Below, piece by piece: positions 12,701-23,900 of a stretch of 64,000 nucleotides of DNA. Every line of letters begins with the position of its first letter. The first letter of the stretch is position 1. The notes under the pieces are model-generated. The model saw only the letters and a list, made by a program, of their open reading frames with translations, had not been told where the DNA came from and did not search any database. This stretch comes from Corbicula japonica (Eukaryota; Mollusca; Bivalvia; Venerida; Cyrenidae), in contig JAZAYU010000009.1 of NCBI GenBank assembly GCA_038501625.1, positions 744,001 to 808,000 of the forward strand, written 5' to 3'. The position numbers were made by a program, and so were the translations under genes.

Positions 12701-13429
12701 AGTCTGGTTAGAACACAGCCCACTTGTTTGTCCATTTTGGGGCTGAGTATTGGTCCCATTCCCCTCCCAAAAGAGTATGTTTTTCCCTATCTCAGAAAAA
12801 ATACCCCTTGGAAATTTAAAAAAAAAATTGAAAGGGACTTTTGAAAATGCACATAATTGATAGTTTTATTTGTATGTCTAAAGTCACAAAATATACTAGA
12901 TATTATAATCAGTAAGCATGTGTACATGACTTAAAATTCCAGTATTTTTGTTTTTTCGTCTTAAAAAAGAACACAAAATTTGCCTTCATAAGAGTATGGG
13001 TAGCTGTTCCAAAAAGTTGTCTAGTGCCCTGGAACACCAAATAAGGAATTTAGAATCATCTGACATCACTCATCATTTAAAATAAAAAAAAATGAAAAAT
13101 TGAAAAAAAATACAATTGTTAAGATGTGAAATACGTTTGAGATATTCTACTTGATACAACACTGCTTGATATGATATGTATCAATCTCAACAAATTCTAA
13201 CTTTTATTCTAATTTTTCATTGTATTGGTACTGACTCGAATAGTTTCGAGGACAAATCTTTCATTATCGGCAGGCTGAATAATAATAGGAATTTCATGTA
13301 TAGAATAAACTATTTTAAACTTAAAGAATCTATGTATGTATATTTACCTTTTAAGAGATTATGAGTCTGTTGGCTGTACTGAACCTTCGGTGCATTCCAA
13401 AATCCTCCACTTTCGCCGTAGCTCGCCAT
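3718..13429 (-). CDS. C22orf23: UPF0193 / EVG1 (C22orf23) homologue, 7 exons, complete
   Basis: The coding exons, in transcript order, are 13427-13429 (ATG) extending to 13348, then 7055-7117, 6784-6880, 6417-6505, 5516-5662, 4328-4428 and 3718-3807. All have GT/AG borders and consistent phases, giving 222 aa against 217 in the human protein. The conserved N-terminus is seen (GFWNAPKVQYSQQTHNLLK), followed by EMMQESKLTNFQQRHIEKQL, the PMQCNPTSS block, EPELDRFDEL, the helical IDERRNFLKEMEAVGQAEKH segment and a charged coiled-coil-like C-terminus (REMELIDKKRTKELEQLIAK). There is no signal peptide or membrane segment. The family is a conserved animal protein of poorly defined molecular role, so I claim no function. 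Intron 1 is 6.2 kb and packed with transposons; the other introns are 0.4-1.1 kb. The start codon is the first in-frame ATG and matches the family N-terminus. Confidence 0.93.
4940..5270 (-). repeat. dispersed repeat with CCACTGACCGTTCCAAGGTGG
   Basis: Read on the minus strand it contains ACAGCCTCCCCACGCAGCGA, a purine-rich stretch, then CACCTTGGAACGGTCAGTGG and a GGTTCTAGG block. A second long copy lies at 43107-43325 in an intron of lipase B. A partial copy abuts exon 1 of lipase A (38015-38140). The 110-codon open frame on this strand is repeat-derived, not a gene. The element class is unknown to me. Confidence 0.6.
7300..10502 (+). mobile_element. Helitron2/Helentron-like non-autonomous element with 167-bp tandem core repeats
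   Basis: The left end has an AGGGCCATGATGGCCCT hairpin followed by GCTCACCTGAG. The right end has the hairpin GAGCACTTCGTGCTC followed by AGGTGAGCTAA. CTCACCTGAG and CTCAGGTGAG form subterminal inverted repeats, and the CTAA end with a hairpin just inside fits Helitron-type 3' termini. The interior holds about seven copies of a 167-bp unit (for example 'gaccccaggg' at 9481, 9648 and 9815). These features match the tandem-repeat-bearing Helentron-associated (pearl-like) elements known from bivalves. A hAT element (7898-9147) is inserted in the array. The whole sits in intron 1 of the C22orf23-like gene. Confidence 0.75.
7898..9147. mobile_element. non-autonomous hAT-type element nested in the tandem array
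   Basis: It has perfect 18-bp terminal inverted repeats (CAGACATGGGGCGAATTA and its complement) and a perfect 8-bp target duplication, CCCCAGGG, at 7890-7897 and 9148-9155. The 8-bp duplication and CA-start termini are the hAT superfamily signature. The subterminal regions are rich in 'aatgcattaaattagcatta' motifs in both orientations. The 1.25-kb body has no recognisable transposase, so it must have moved with enzyme supplied in trans. The target lies inside a 167-bp Helentron repeat unit, so this insertion is younger than the array. Confidence 0.88.
10542..12608 (+). mobile_element. decayed hAT DNA transposon
   Basis: The imperfect terminal inverted repeats start CAGTGCTCATGCTG and end CAGTGTGAGCACTG. 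Subterminal 'ATTATCGCC'/'GGCTATTATTTTT' blocks face each other. The flanks carry GAGTTCT at 10535-10541 and again at 12608-12614 (overlapping the last base), an imperfect hAT-type target duplication. The element lies 40 bp from the Helentron end and carries remnants of a hAT transposase (11227-12239). Confidence 0.75.
11227..12239 (+). pseudogene. hAT transposase remnant
   Basis: Two open segments survive. The first (about 11245-11553) has a low-complexity N-terminus and ends with RDWLLYDAVKKVMFC, typical of the zinc-finger entry of hAT/ZNF862-like transposases. The second (about 11646-12239) contains the hAT C-terminal dimerisation motif, FRFSTAPVSSVECERGFS, then the NLIKTKTRN and 'ENLMRISLE' stretch. 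The frame is broken between 11550 and 11690, and most of the central catalytic region is missing, so no active enzyme can be made. It is the only coding material in the 10542-12608 element. Confidence 0.8.
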
Positions 13430-13453
13430 CTTGAAACAAATACGGAATCTAAG

Positions 13454-13461
13454 TGACGTCA
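13454..13461. promoter_or_regulatory. CRE-type palindrome TGACGTCA upstream of the C22orf23-like start
   Basis: A perfect TGACGTCA lies 25 nt upstream of the ATG at 13429 on the minus strand. CREB/ATF factors bind this octamer in animals. Its closeness to the start suggests a core-promoter or 5'UTR element. The same octamer also occurs inside the palindromic repeats at 1.4 and 49.4 kb, so chance or repeat origin cannot be excluded. Confidence 0.35.
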
Positions 13462-13752
13462 TTTCTCAAACTGCGAAATGAACCATTAGGTGCGAAATGC
13501 CACATTCACCACAAACTGTGAAAGAAATTTTGTGCGGTGTTTCACTGTTGACATAACAGTAAACTTTGTGATGAAAGTTTGTGAAAAGAAATAATAACAG
13601 TTAGTCGTCTACCTATATCTACTCGTTTTTAAACAGTCATACTAATTCAATCATTAGCATTTCTTAAAGTTTGAGATTTTTTCTAAAATTTATTACTTCT
13701 GTTTCCTTAGTATAGTATATTCCATATTCTGTTACACGTAACGCAAAACGAG

Positions 13753-14060
13753 AAGTCAAGTCAAGTAAATTTTATTTATATAGTCGGGTTTCATAAAAAG
13801 TAACACAAGCTCTATTGAGCTTTAAAAGTCGACTAGAATTAAGACCACACACATGACATCAACTAAAAGACAACTATCCAAAACATGGCTTCAAACCATA
13901 TTCAGACTCCAAGCACACAAAGCGATGAGGCAGAGCATTCCATCGCAAAATAACCAGGTTAAAACAAACGTTAAAGTCATCACCCCTAGGTTGCATTTTC
14001 AAGAGCATAATTTTAAGATCAAAATTGTGAAAAAATCATTGTATGAAGAGTTACTTTGCA
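13753..14060 (-). repeat. 3' end of a decayed LINE-like element
   Basis: On the minus strand the sequence runs to AAATAAAATTTACTTGACTTGACTT, that is, an AATAAA followed by a short TTGAC tandem tail, which is a usual non-LTR retroelement ending. Upstream on the same strand, about 13930, a frame reads RWNALPHRFV, resembling the WNSLP motif near the C-terminus of some LINE ORF2 proteins. No reverse transcriptase domain remains. Confidence 0.35.
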
Positions 14061-14075
14061 TCTTGATCTCCATTC

Positions 14076-14267
14076 GTAATCCTTTACTCCATATATACGT
14101 TTTCACATGTGCAACCGGTGTACATATGCAGACCAGCAGGTGCGTCCGCGCAATCTGATCAGACTGCACTGGTAGCATCTTGGTCAGAAATAGCTGATGT
14201 GCCGGCTTATCTGGTTCTACACTGTTAACCCATGCAATAAGGTGTATCTATGGAGTAAAGGGTTAAA
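14076..14267. repeat. MITE-like copy with TTTACTCCATA ends
   Basis: The left end TCCTTTACTCCATATATAC faces the right end TATGGAGTAAAGGGTT, a clear terminal inverted repeat. The middle carries ATCTGATCAGACTGCACTGG and the TTATCTGGTTCTACACTGTTAACCC block of the family first seen at 2041-2276. Confidence 0.65.
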
Positions 14268-14520
14268 CTAAATGTTTAAATATTGGGCTATGAATAATCG
14301 CACACAGGATTAATTGCAACCGGGATAGATGTTTGTGGGGTGATGGAGAGCATTCTCATTTTTTTTGTTTAAAAATCAGAGCCGAAAGAAGAAAGTATTG
14401 ATCAAGAGCTAAAAATTCTATCAAATTAGGTTAAAAAAGGAAATGTCGAATCTAGTACAGTGTAAAAAGAATTTGACCGACAGTTTAGTTTAACAGAAGT
14501 CTGTTAAAAAGAATCAATTA

Positions 14521-16549
14521 CACAGTGTAGCGTACAGTTGCTCGAAACGGAAGTTGCTGATCTGTACGCCGATGATCACATAGTTGCTCACAGAAAACAC
14601 ACGGCATCAAATTATTTATTGGTAAATAAAACCAAATTTAACGTGAATTTGGAAGGAATTATTTCTGTGGTAAGTACAACGTTTGTTGTTACTCCTACTG
14701 CGATGATATAGACTTGATGGAAGGCTTAGGTTAGTTATAATCCATCATCGTTATCAACTCGATCAGTGAAAAAAGGAGCAAAACTTGGAACAAAATCGGA
14801 ATATGTGGGTTCAAATTTTTTGTGTGTAAATAGATATTTGGACCATATTTGTGTTGGTATGGGAGAGAATTCATTTATTCAACGTGTGTACTCCTTTGAA
14901 TGGAGTTTTAATGACGTAGCAACGAGAAAATGATACTTTATTTATGTCACTGAAAATGATAAGACTGTACGGTTAGTTGCAACTGTACGCGATCGTTAGT
15001 TGCCTAACATCCGTATGCATAGTTGTCAAAACAGATCATTATCAAATTATGGTTCCAGTTAATGCTTTCAGCTTGCATCGACAGCTTAACATATATACTA
15101 ACTTCAATTAACCTTAATAATTCGTGCACGAGAACCTGAAAAGGCATACTTTTCAACATATTTGCTCATAATAATTCTTTTAATAATACAATTGTATAAA
15201 CAAATAACTGGTCCTAGCTTCTGTTTCTTAGTCAGATTTGTTTTTATTTTTCAGATATCTGAAAAGATGTACCGGTGCTTATTCAACATACATGCAAATC
15301 TTCTACAGTACACTATGGCAAACGAATAACTTTAATATTATTCTAGCTGTTATACAAATGTCCGGCTCGTATATTTACAGCGACAATGATGTAGAATCCA
15401 TTAAAATAAAAAGCGAACAGTAGAAGCCATACTTAAGGCGTTCGTACTTCAACCATAGTTTCTAAAGATGTCAAAGGATGCTCCAATTAGATTAACGTAA
15501 TCCCTGAAATCTACCAATAAAAGTCGGGCATAATGAAATCTAACTCGAAATTGAAACGACCTTTAACATGAAATTCTTAGCAGTTGCAGTTTAATGGGAT
15601 GATCAACTTAACTCAAAAGTCACGAAGTGGTGGATTTCAAAAACTGAAGAAACTTAATGGAATTCTACTGTCAAAGACCAGATTGATAATATCATTATAA
15701 GATAGGATAATAATTTTGCATAAAGTATGTCTTTGTCAACAGGTTAACAAGGTTTTATTTAACGTCACAACCAGGTGATTCAGCATTTCTCCGGGATTTC
15801 TAGCAATGATCGGTGTCTTATTTTGACTTGCAAAGTGTACCGATTCGTTCATATGCCGTTCAAAAGCAGATCAGAGTAAAAAAAACATCTATTGCATAGC
15901 TCAAAACATGCTTGTCAGTTCTAAAATGTGATAGTATGAGGATTTATTTTCTATAAATAATACATTTGATTTGATTGATTCTTTTAATTGATTTCTTAAA
16001 CAAGTTCTTGCTTTATTAATGCTTTTCAGTTGATCAGTATCAGATGCACTTATGATCGCAACTGTTCGTACAGTCTGACATTGAAATACTGCAACTTTGT
16101 GTACAGTTTGCTCAATTTCGGTTGCTGCACAGAAATACCATTTTCTCGGCGCTAATTCCTTCAAGTACTGTTCAACGCATTTGGTGAGCGTGGGAAAGAT
16201 TTTTCTTTCACGGGAACTCAAATATAGACCTTCTTAATATTTACATTATAAAATATGAGGTCACAATGCAGATCTTCTTCAATCTTTTCCCCATTTTGTA
16301 CTGATCAAGTTTGGAAAGATTACAGATAGCAACTAAACTCGACGTTCCTCCAAGACTTCAAGAGCACAGCAAGACTATTAATCAACGATGTACTTACAAT
16401 AGAAATAATTTCTGCAAAAAAACAGGTTAAATATGAATATATCTAACAGACAAAGCCGATGTCGCGTGTTTTTCTGTAGGCAACTATGTGATCATCGGCG
16501 TACAGATCAGGAACTTCCGTTTCGAGCAACTGTACGCGTATACACTGTG
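14521..16549. mobile_element. Transib/RAG-like non-autonomous transposon with CACAGTG termini
   Basis: The terminal inverted repeats are about 90 bp and about 88% identical by eye. Each begins CACAGTGTA, continues GCGTACAGTTGCTCGAAACG and extends to CAGAAAACAC. One end carries a 4-bp insertion near position 9. The flanking AATTA at 14516-14520 and 16550-16554 is a perfect 5-bp target duplication. A 5-bp duplication with a CAC(A/T)(G/A)TG heptamer is the signature of Transib and RAG-like (ProtoRAG) elements. The interior repeats fragments of the end sequence near 14970-15030 and 16050-16130. The longest open frame (106 codons, minus strand, 15901-16221) has no similarity I recognise. Superfamily assignment is inference from the ends alone. 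Confidence 0.7.
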
Positions 16550-16557
16550 AATTAGTG

Positions 16558-16730
16558 CCCAAGATTATTAAACTAAAACTGAAGATTAGTCTCAAATATC
16601 AAGCATCTAACTGTCTGAAATTGAGACAAGTCTCCACTTCACCCAATGAGATGACTTGACAAGTCTCCATTAAGCTTTAGGTGCTTGAGATTTTAGACTA
16701 GTCTCAATTCTCAGTTTTATAATCTTCAGC
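16558..16730. repeat. foldback MITE, diverged copy
   Basis: This member of the ATCTGATTGGCTGAA foldback family begins 'gtgcccaagattattaaac' directly after the 5-bp target duplication of the Transib-like element. It ends with ACTAGTCTCAATTCTCAG then TTTTATAATCTTCAGC. The middle is rearranged and has a duplicated 'gacaagtctcc' segment. Confidence 0.65.
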
Positions 16731-17917
16731 GCAGACGCTCTTATTATAATTTATACCTACGTTCCTTTCGTTTCAATAAATACCGATATGAGATGTTGGC
16801 AAATATAATGGTTAAAATTATTTCAGAGCCAATGACAATGCATTTAAAAAAATATATAACTGGAAGTGATTATGCACGATACCAGTTTATTACTTATAAC
16901 AGCATGACAAGAAAACATTTAAAACAATTTCAAGACATACTTTAAAAAAATAAACTACAGAGGACATGAAACACATACAAGTCTTACTCGAATGAACTTC
17001 ACAGGTCAATTGTACAATTAAGTGGTTAAGATCACGATAAGCGAACGAGGAAGTAGATATCCGGTACTGAATAGTACACGGAAACATCCGATATTTAAAA
17101 GTTAGACGAACACCCGGATTGAAACAGTGCGATAAAACTTAAGGGAAAAGAGGAGCTGTATAAGGTAATTCTTTAGATTTTAAAACATGTCTAATCAGTG
17201 AATTATGAATTATTGTAATTTTACTTACAGTATTTTTTATGCAGTTTGTATCAATCGGAATGTAAAATAAGATTGTATTGTAGTCGGCCTGATATTGGCT
17301 ATTCCTCTGATCGGTCTATAGATTCATTTTGAAGTAACAACGTTATTTGTGTATACATGTACGTTATGTACTAATTTCCACATATACCCAGTATCTGCTT
17401 ATAGAAAAGTAAAACGAAACAAAACTCGATAAAGAAAAAAAAACATTGTTTACGAAAAATCATTCATTTTCGTTTGCTGTAAACACTATGAGGACTTATC
17501 AACCTTTAAAATCAAAAAGAGATTTATATTCTTAAAAAGCAAAACGCATTGAATAAGTCTGTGAATATGGCCTGCTCAAACTCGAGCATTTTTAACATTC
17601 ACTTTAATTCGTTTGCAATAAACCTTCATCAACTGTTTTATCTCTGATATTTATGTGCACGTAAGAAACTAAGCAAAACAAAACAGAGTAAACATAAACT
17701 AAGCAAAACACAACAGAGTAAACATTGTAAGTCAAGCATGTGCTCGCACTAAAATTGTGTGTAGACCCTGGTGTAGACCTAAATTCGTGCATTCTGATAC
17801 GAGCTTCATGCAAATTAATCCCATAATTATTGGTTTATAAATAATATAACATAAATTTAAAAAAAAAATGTATCAACATCTTCGGTGATTTCTTTCATCC
17901 TTTCAGAGGTCATCGCC

Positions 17918-20900
17918 ATGGCATACCAAGCTTTTCGTACTAACGGGGGACCAACCTATTATCCCGCCAATCCGACAGCCTGGCAAGCTGACGTACTGGA
18001 ATCCGGCTTGATCTACGCATTTGTCATCCTAGCTGTCTCATTTTACGTTATCCTACCCGGAATTAGAGGAAAAGAGGTAAGATAACGGAGGGTGCTTGAC
18101 TGTAACTCAACTACTTGAACGGAATTTTGTTCCTTGTACAATATTTCAGTTTTTAAAACATATCTATTCGGGAAAGTTGATAATCTGTTTGTGCGGTTAG
18201 CATAACGCCCAGCTTTGTAAATTCACTTCCTTAAACAATTCATAAAGATAATAATCTATACTGACGGACAAAAGTCTTGTTCGGTATGGTTTTCCATAAT
18301 ATTTATTTTTTAAACGCGCGAAGAATCCACTAAACTGATCAAAATGACCGTTACGATTCAGCAATTAATGAAACCCCTGTAATTATTTCAAGATTTGAAA
18401 GGGTATTATCCTGTAGTATAAAGGGTTAAAACACAATCATTTTAGGCATTTGCTAAAATATGGAGTGGAGTGTTGGAGTGGAGTCTGGAGTGAAGTTTGG
18501 AGTCAGATTTTGGAGCGACTTTGGAGTCGAAATTTGGAGTGAGAATTTGGAGTCAAACTTTGGAGTTGAATTTTGGAGTCACCTTGAAAATTGTTGAAAT
18601 ACATGTTAACTTGAGCGTTAGTTATTTAATCTGGCATGGAGGTTAGATTTGAGTTCTATGATCTTTTTACAGAGTCTGGAAATAATTTTTGTATAGAAAA
18701 CTGGCTCTTGAGCCTTTAGAACTGATCTAAAACAAGTTATTTGTAGAGAACTCGAGACGAGTAAATAAGTACCACCATTCAGGAGTATCAAACTATCTTT
18801 AATGTTCTACAGTTATTTTTTTGTTTACATTTACTTGTGAATTAATGTTTTGACCTACTTGATTGTGAAATATGTGCTCGAAGGCTGTAAATTGTATAAA
18901 AGATATTTTCGGAAAAAATATTAATTCTTAGACAGTGCCATAAGATTCCACGAGACAGCCATTTTATACATTTTTGGTTTCATAAAAAAATAAAAATATT
19001 ACTTTCTTGTACCAAAACTTTACAGTCTAGATCGAAGTCTTAAACACACAAACTTTCTGCATAAATTTATTATTTATTATACACTTTGTTTTTTTCCGAC
19101 AACCTAATAAAAATAATGGAATCAACAATGACTCTTGAAATCTTGAAATAACTAATATTAAAAACTTGACTCCAATTTTTGACTTGAAAATTTGACTCCA
19201 AAATTTGACTTCAATTTTTGACTCCAAAGTCACTCCAAAATCTGACTCCAAATCACAACTCCACTCCAACACTACACTACATATTTTAGCAATGCCATAA
19301 TTTTACGTAGTTATTCCTTTAAACGTGTAGTGTTATGCCCATTGATAGCATCGTCCGACCCGTTTTCAGTATAGTAAGTGATTAAATTTGATTTCCGCCA
19401 TGTAAATAAACTGCAACTTAGATAAAACCATGTCTGACATAACATTTGTTTATACTTCTAAATATTAATACAAGTTTTATTAATTTGTTCATTCATTTAA
19501 ACACAAAGAAAAAAATCCTAATGCAGTGATATTGTCGGCCATCTTGGAAACACGTCCTATTTCTATTAACTGGTTCAAGACACAAAAAAATTTACAGTAC
19601 AGGAATATAAGTCTTATGGCGTCATGCAATTTAACTTTATGCAGCAAACCTTAATAGGGAAGCCCGTTTTGTGTTTTCGTTCAGACTGTTAGTTTTTTAT
19701 TGGAAACATTACTTTCTGCTGAATCACCAAAAAAGTGTCAGCTTACCACAGAAAGCTATTACGTTCCATAGTATTTCTATGGGCGGCCAATAGTCTAATT
19801 AAGATTCCCCAAGGAAACTCTGTTGAAGAACTTTTAACTTTGAACCCGTGTTAAACATTATCCCTGAATTCCATGGTGTAATTTGATATTATTCTTATCA
19901 ATGAAACCCCCAGTTAATTAATCAACAGGTCACAATTTCTCGGGACGAGTTACCTCTTGACCCAGAATAAAATGATATATAACGATTGAAACTGCATTGA
20001 TTAGTCAGTATGCATCTCAATACCGTAGTAAAAATATGTTTTGTAATTTTACAGGAAAAACGTAATTACAAATTGTTATTTTTTTTTTGTTATATCAGAA
20101 GTCTCGTACAGTGACCCTTTGCTTGCTGAATGTATACAATGACGTGGATTTATGTGAAATTGTGCCCACTAGCAATAGGAAACAGTACATGGAAATTCTG
20201 TTCAGATGCAACGACAGATTTGGGTCTACATTTGTCCGATGATATATATGACACAAGCTATGTTTGGTTAAATAAAATGTTATAAGCCTATATAACACTG
20301 AATATGCACGTGCAATTTGCCAGTGGGTGTTAAAAGCGGTGCAGTATTGTTTTCTTTCATATGTCTCAAGAGAAACCCCTTTTTTTTCAATCACCCATAG
20401 TTTTTGTGTAACACAACATTGGTATATGTAAAGCTTAGTTTTTAATGAGTTATTTTAAATAAATCTCAAGAAACCGTCTGTTTTAATCATTATGCACACG
20501 TACAGGTTATATAGTTTTAGCTTAAAAATCTGAAGATGTTTGTGTTATTCAAAGTTTTTTCGAAAATACTTTGTAACATTTGAAACACATTTTTTTCATA
20601 ACAATATATTAAATCAAGCAAACGTTTTATTTCCTATTATATCAATGGAAAAAAATGTAAATAAACAGTTTGTGTTAGGAATTGATACTTTGTGTTAAAT
20701 GGGAAAGGGACAAAGGGAAGAAACTGCTCTAAGGAATGCTACAGCGCCCCCTCACTGAATTCACTGGCTAACCTTCGAACTAAATGGAGTTCCATCGGCT
20801 TAAACGGTAATGAATCATATTGGATTGTGAAGCATTGCTTTGAATTAAATGATATCGGATGAGAAGGGATTTGCTATAATTAAATGTTCTGCTTCATAGT

Positions 20901-23900
20901 TTTAAAAGATATTATACTGAATTAAAACACAAAGATGTTTGTTTTGAATTATTATACTCTGTTTTGAATGAACTCCCTTCAAATTAAATGACATTGTGCA
21001 CTTGTTTGAATGGAACTCGTTCGGATTGATTGGCAGTTTGTCGTACTGAGCAAAGTTTTGCACCGAATTAAATGAAAATGCATCGAATTAAGTTAAATGG
21101 TCCTATGAGTTGAATGAGTTTGGTCTGAATTATGCCAAAATTCTTTAAATTGAATTAACTTATTCATTTTTGGCGGTGTTGGCCGCCTATATATTTCTGT
21201 TATGTGCTTAGCAGTAAACCAACCTATAACGAAAATAGGACGGTACTGAAAACTGGATGGTATACGACAAATACATACAATCAAACAAGGAGTCTAGAAA
21301 CATCTTATAAATGACGAAATGTACACGCCACAGTTTGAACTAACACTCTATACACTTTATACAACGCAGATTTTGGCCCAATATCATAAACCAGTCTAAA
21401 ATCTCAAGCATCTGATTGGCTGAAATAGACAAGTCTCCATTTCAGCGAATCAGATCCTTGTTATTTAACTGGTCTCCAGTTTTAAGATCTTGAGTCTTTA
21501 TGAAGTGTTACAATTCTTTATTACCGTCATAGTCGTTTTTATGCATCCGTTTTGATATTTTTATTTCAGAAACTCTTCACCTTTATTCGAGTGACACTTA
21601 GTCTATATATAGGAGCTGTGATAATATGTAAGTAAAATAATAGAAAAAAGAAACGCATCTTTAATTTAACGCGTCTATATTTCAACTTATATTTAATAAA
21701 TAGTTAAAAACCATATATTCATATTACTCACGTGGGCATTTAAATTGATGTTTACAGTTGCTTTGTTTTTGTGTTTGGAGGTAAATGGATTTTTTGGGCA
21801 TTTTTAGGTCTAGTTATTTTTCTCTACTGTTCTTAATTTACTTAAAGTATGTAAAATAAACATACATAAATGACATTATGCAAAGTTTTATTGAAGTGCA
21901 TTTTGCCATTAGAGAGATTTTGATAAATTTATTTTTATGGATGGCAGTGCAGTGAAAACTACCACTTTAAATTGCTTTGAAGCTAAAAATTTTGTGAAGA
22001 ATGTTGATTAAAAACAGCACAAATGCAAGGAATAAAATATAAATTTGCGTTATTAATTACGAATAGTGGCCAGTTTTCACTTTTAGGACTTTATGGTTAG
22101 AGTGCACGCAAGCTCATAACCTTTAAAAATTAATATATCACATTTTAAACGTTTATACATGTTTGTCCACCATTATTTGCTTAATTTGTATGTCAAATGT
22201 CATAACTCTTATTTTGCATTTTGATTAATTTCTATATCCCTTTTTGTACTTGGAATTTTTCGTTAAAGTTTGCATGCAGGTTCTTTTGTTACACAATAAT
22301 GTGTGCATAGTTTACTAAGACCTGTAATCTAGATTAATCAATGAAAACCTTTTATATTGTATTAAATTAATATATACTGTTAATGTAAGTGACGAACTGG
22401 TCCTTCTCGTGGGAGAGTGCGAAGATTCACACCAGGACCAAGTATAAGGCCGGCACAGGACAGGAGATCAGCGCAGAAATAGGCGTACACATTGGACTGA
22501 GGGGAATCAACATTACACTGAAAGGTGCGTATACGCTGTGTGTGAAAGAATTATAGTGAAAGGTAGTATTTATGATTCATGTTGGTGCCTCCAGCATCAA
22601 TGTACTCATTCATCATGCAATCTTTTTAAAATCTTCTCCTGGAAACCGCTACGCGTTGTCAGATTTCAGTGAGATCGATTTATCATGGTACCGGGATATC
22701 TGTGCAGAAGACACAAGGAAGTGTCATTTTACGATAAATGAGTTGGTTTCAAAAATAAGCGTAACACGTTAAATGTTTAATTACATGAACACACGTTTTT
22801 GATAAACAGACTCATTTAAAATGGGGTGCAATTGATTAGATATTTTCTCATTAATATGATTAAAAATGCTAGTTTAAATAATATGACTTGGTTGTTAACC
22901 ATTTTATGTACAGAGACTTATTGATTTTAAATAAAAACACTTGCGTATTTTATTTGCTTTACTCTTACCATATTTTCAAACTTAGTTAAGATTTTAAGAA
23001 GTTCTTTTTAATATTATGCACGTAGCAGGATCTTTTTTGTTGTTGGTAAAATATCGAATTTCTGATATGAAATAATTGTTTTATTTCAGGCACGCCTGAG
23101 AAACAGTTGAATGAGACGATCAACTATAACGAACATTTCAGCTGGGAGTGGGAACAGGGACGATTCGGATTCGGACCGTATGGTATGGTATCTTTAAGTT
23201 TTATTCGAATATTTTAGCGAATGCAAATCACAATTATTTTTCCATTGATCACGTACCTTCGAAAATGCGTATATAGATCGTACAAACCACCATTGTCTAC
23301 CTTTTTCGTGTTACATTCTTACATAGTTGAAGTCCATCAATGGATAGCAAAGATAAATAAGTTTCATTTTTGAATTATTCGAATTTGCATAGTATTCATT
23401 CTACGTAAAAAGAAATAACACGTTAGAATCACGTCTTCTCATCAAATCCATTACTTTCAATTTGACTTGGAACTTTGCAGCTTCAAGCAGGTCAGTTGTT
23501 GGCTAAATACATACTACGACGGAAGGGGACATCTTATTTAGAAATACAGCCTCCCTTTGTTTTAACTAGTTTATCATATATAATTTTACGTTAGAGTATA
23601 GATTAAGGGATGGCGGTAAGGATAAACGACGGACTGGGTACGATACTGCCGCCGGTGAAAACAGAAGCAAGGACATCAAACATCCGTATTAAATGGACCG
23701 TTAAAGATGATTTTTATCTAAATGAAAAAGGAAGTTTATTTCACATCCTTCTCCAACATCCTTGTTACCGATGACTTATGCTGATATCAAATTATTTTTA
23801 TTTTTTGCCCATTATCCCCCTATTCAGTGTATTACCTCAGTTTCGTAAACTATAAACTTTAAGACATCAAGGATTAAGAAACCGATAAAAACTGCCTTTG

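Noticed and set aside
14521..14560. A true RSS nonamer 12 or 23 bp from the CACAGTG heptamer
   Set aside because: The sequence at both spacings (GCTCGAAAC and nearby) does not resemble ACAAAAACC. An ACAGAAAA(A)CAC motif exists but about 70 bp inside the end.
15901..16221. 106-codon minus-strand frame inside the Transib-like element
   Set aside because: No recognisable transposase or RAG-like motif and no supporting splice sites; not enough to call a gene.
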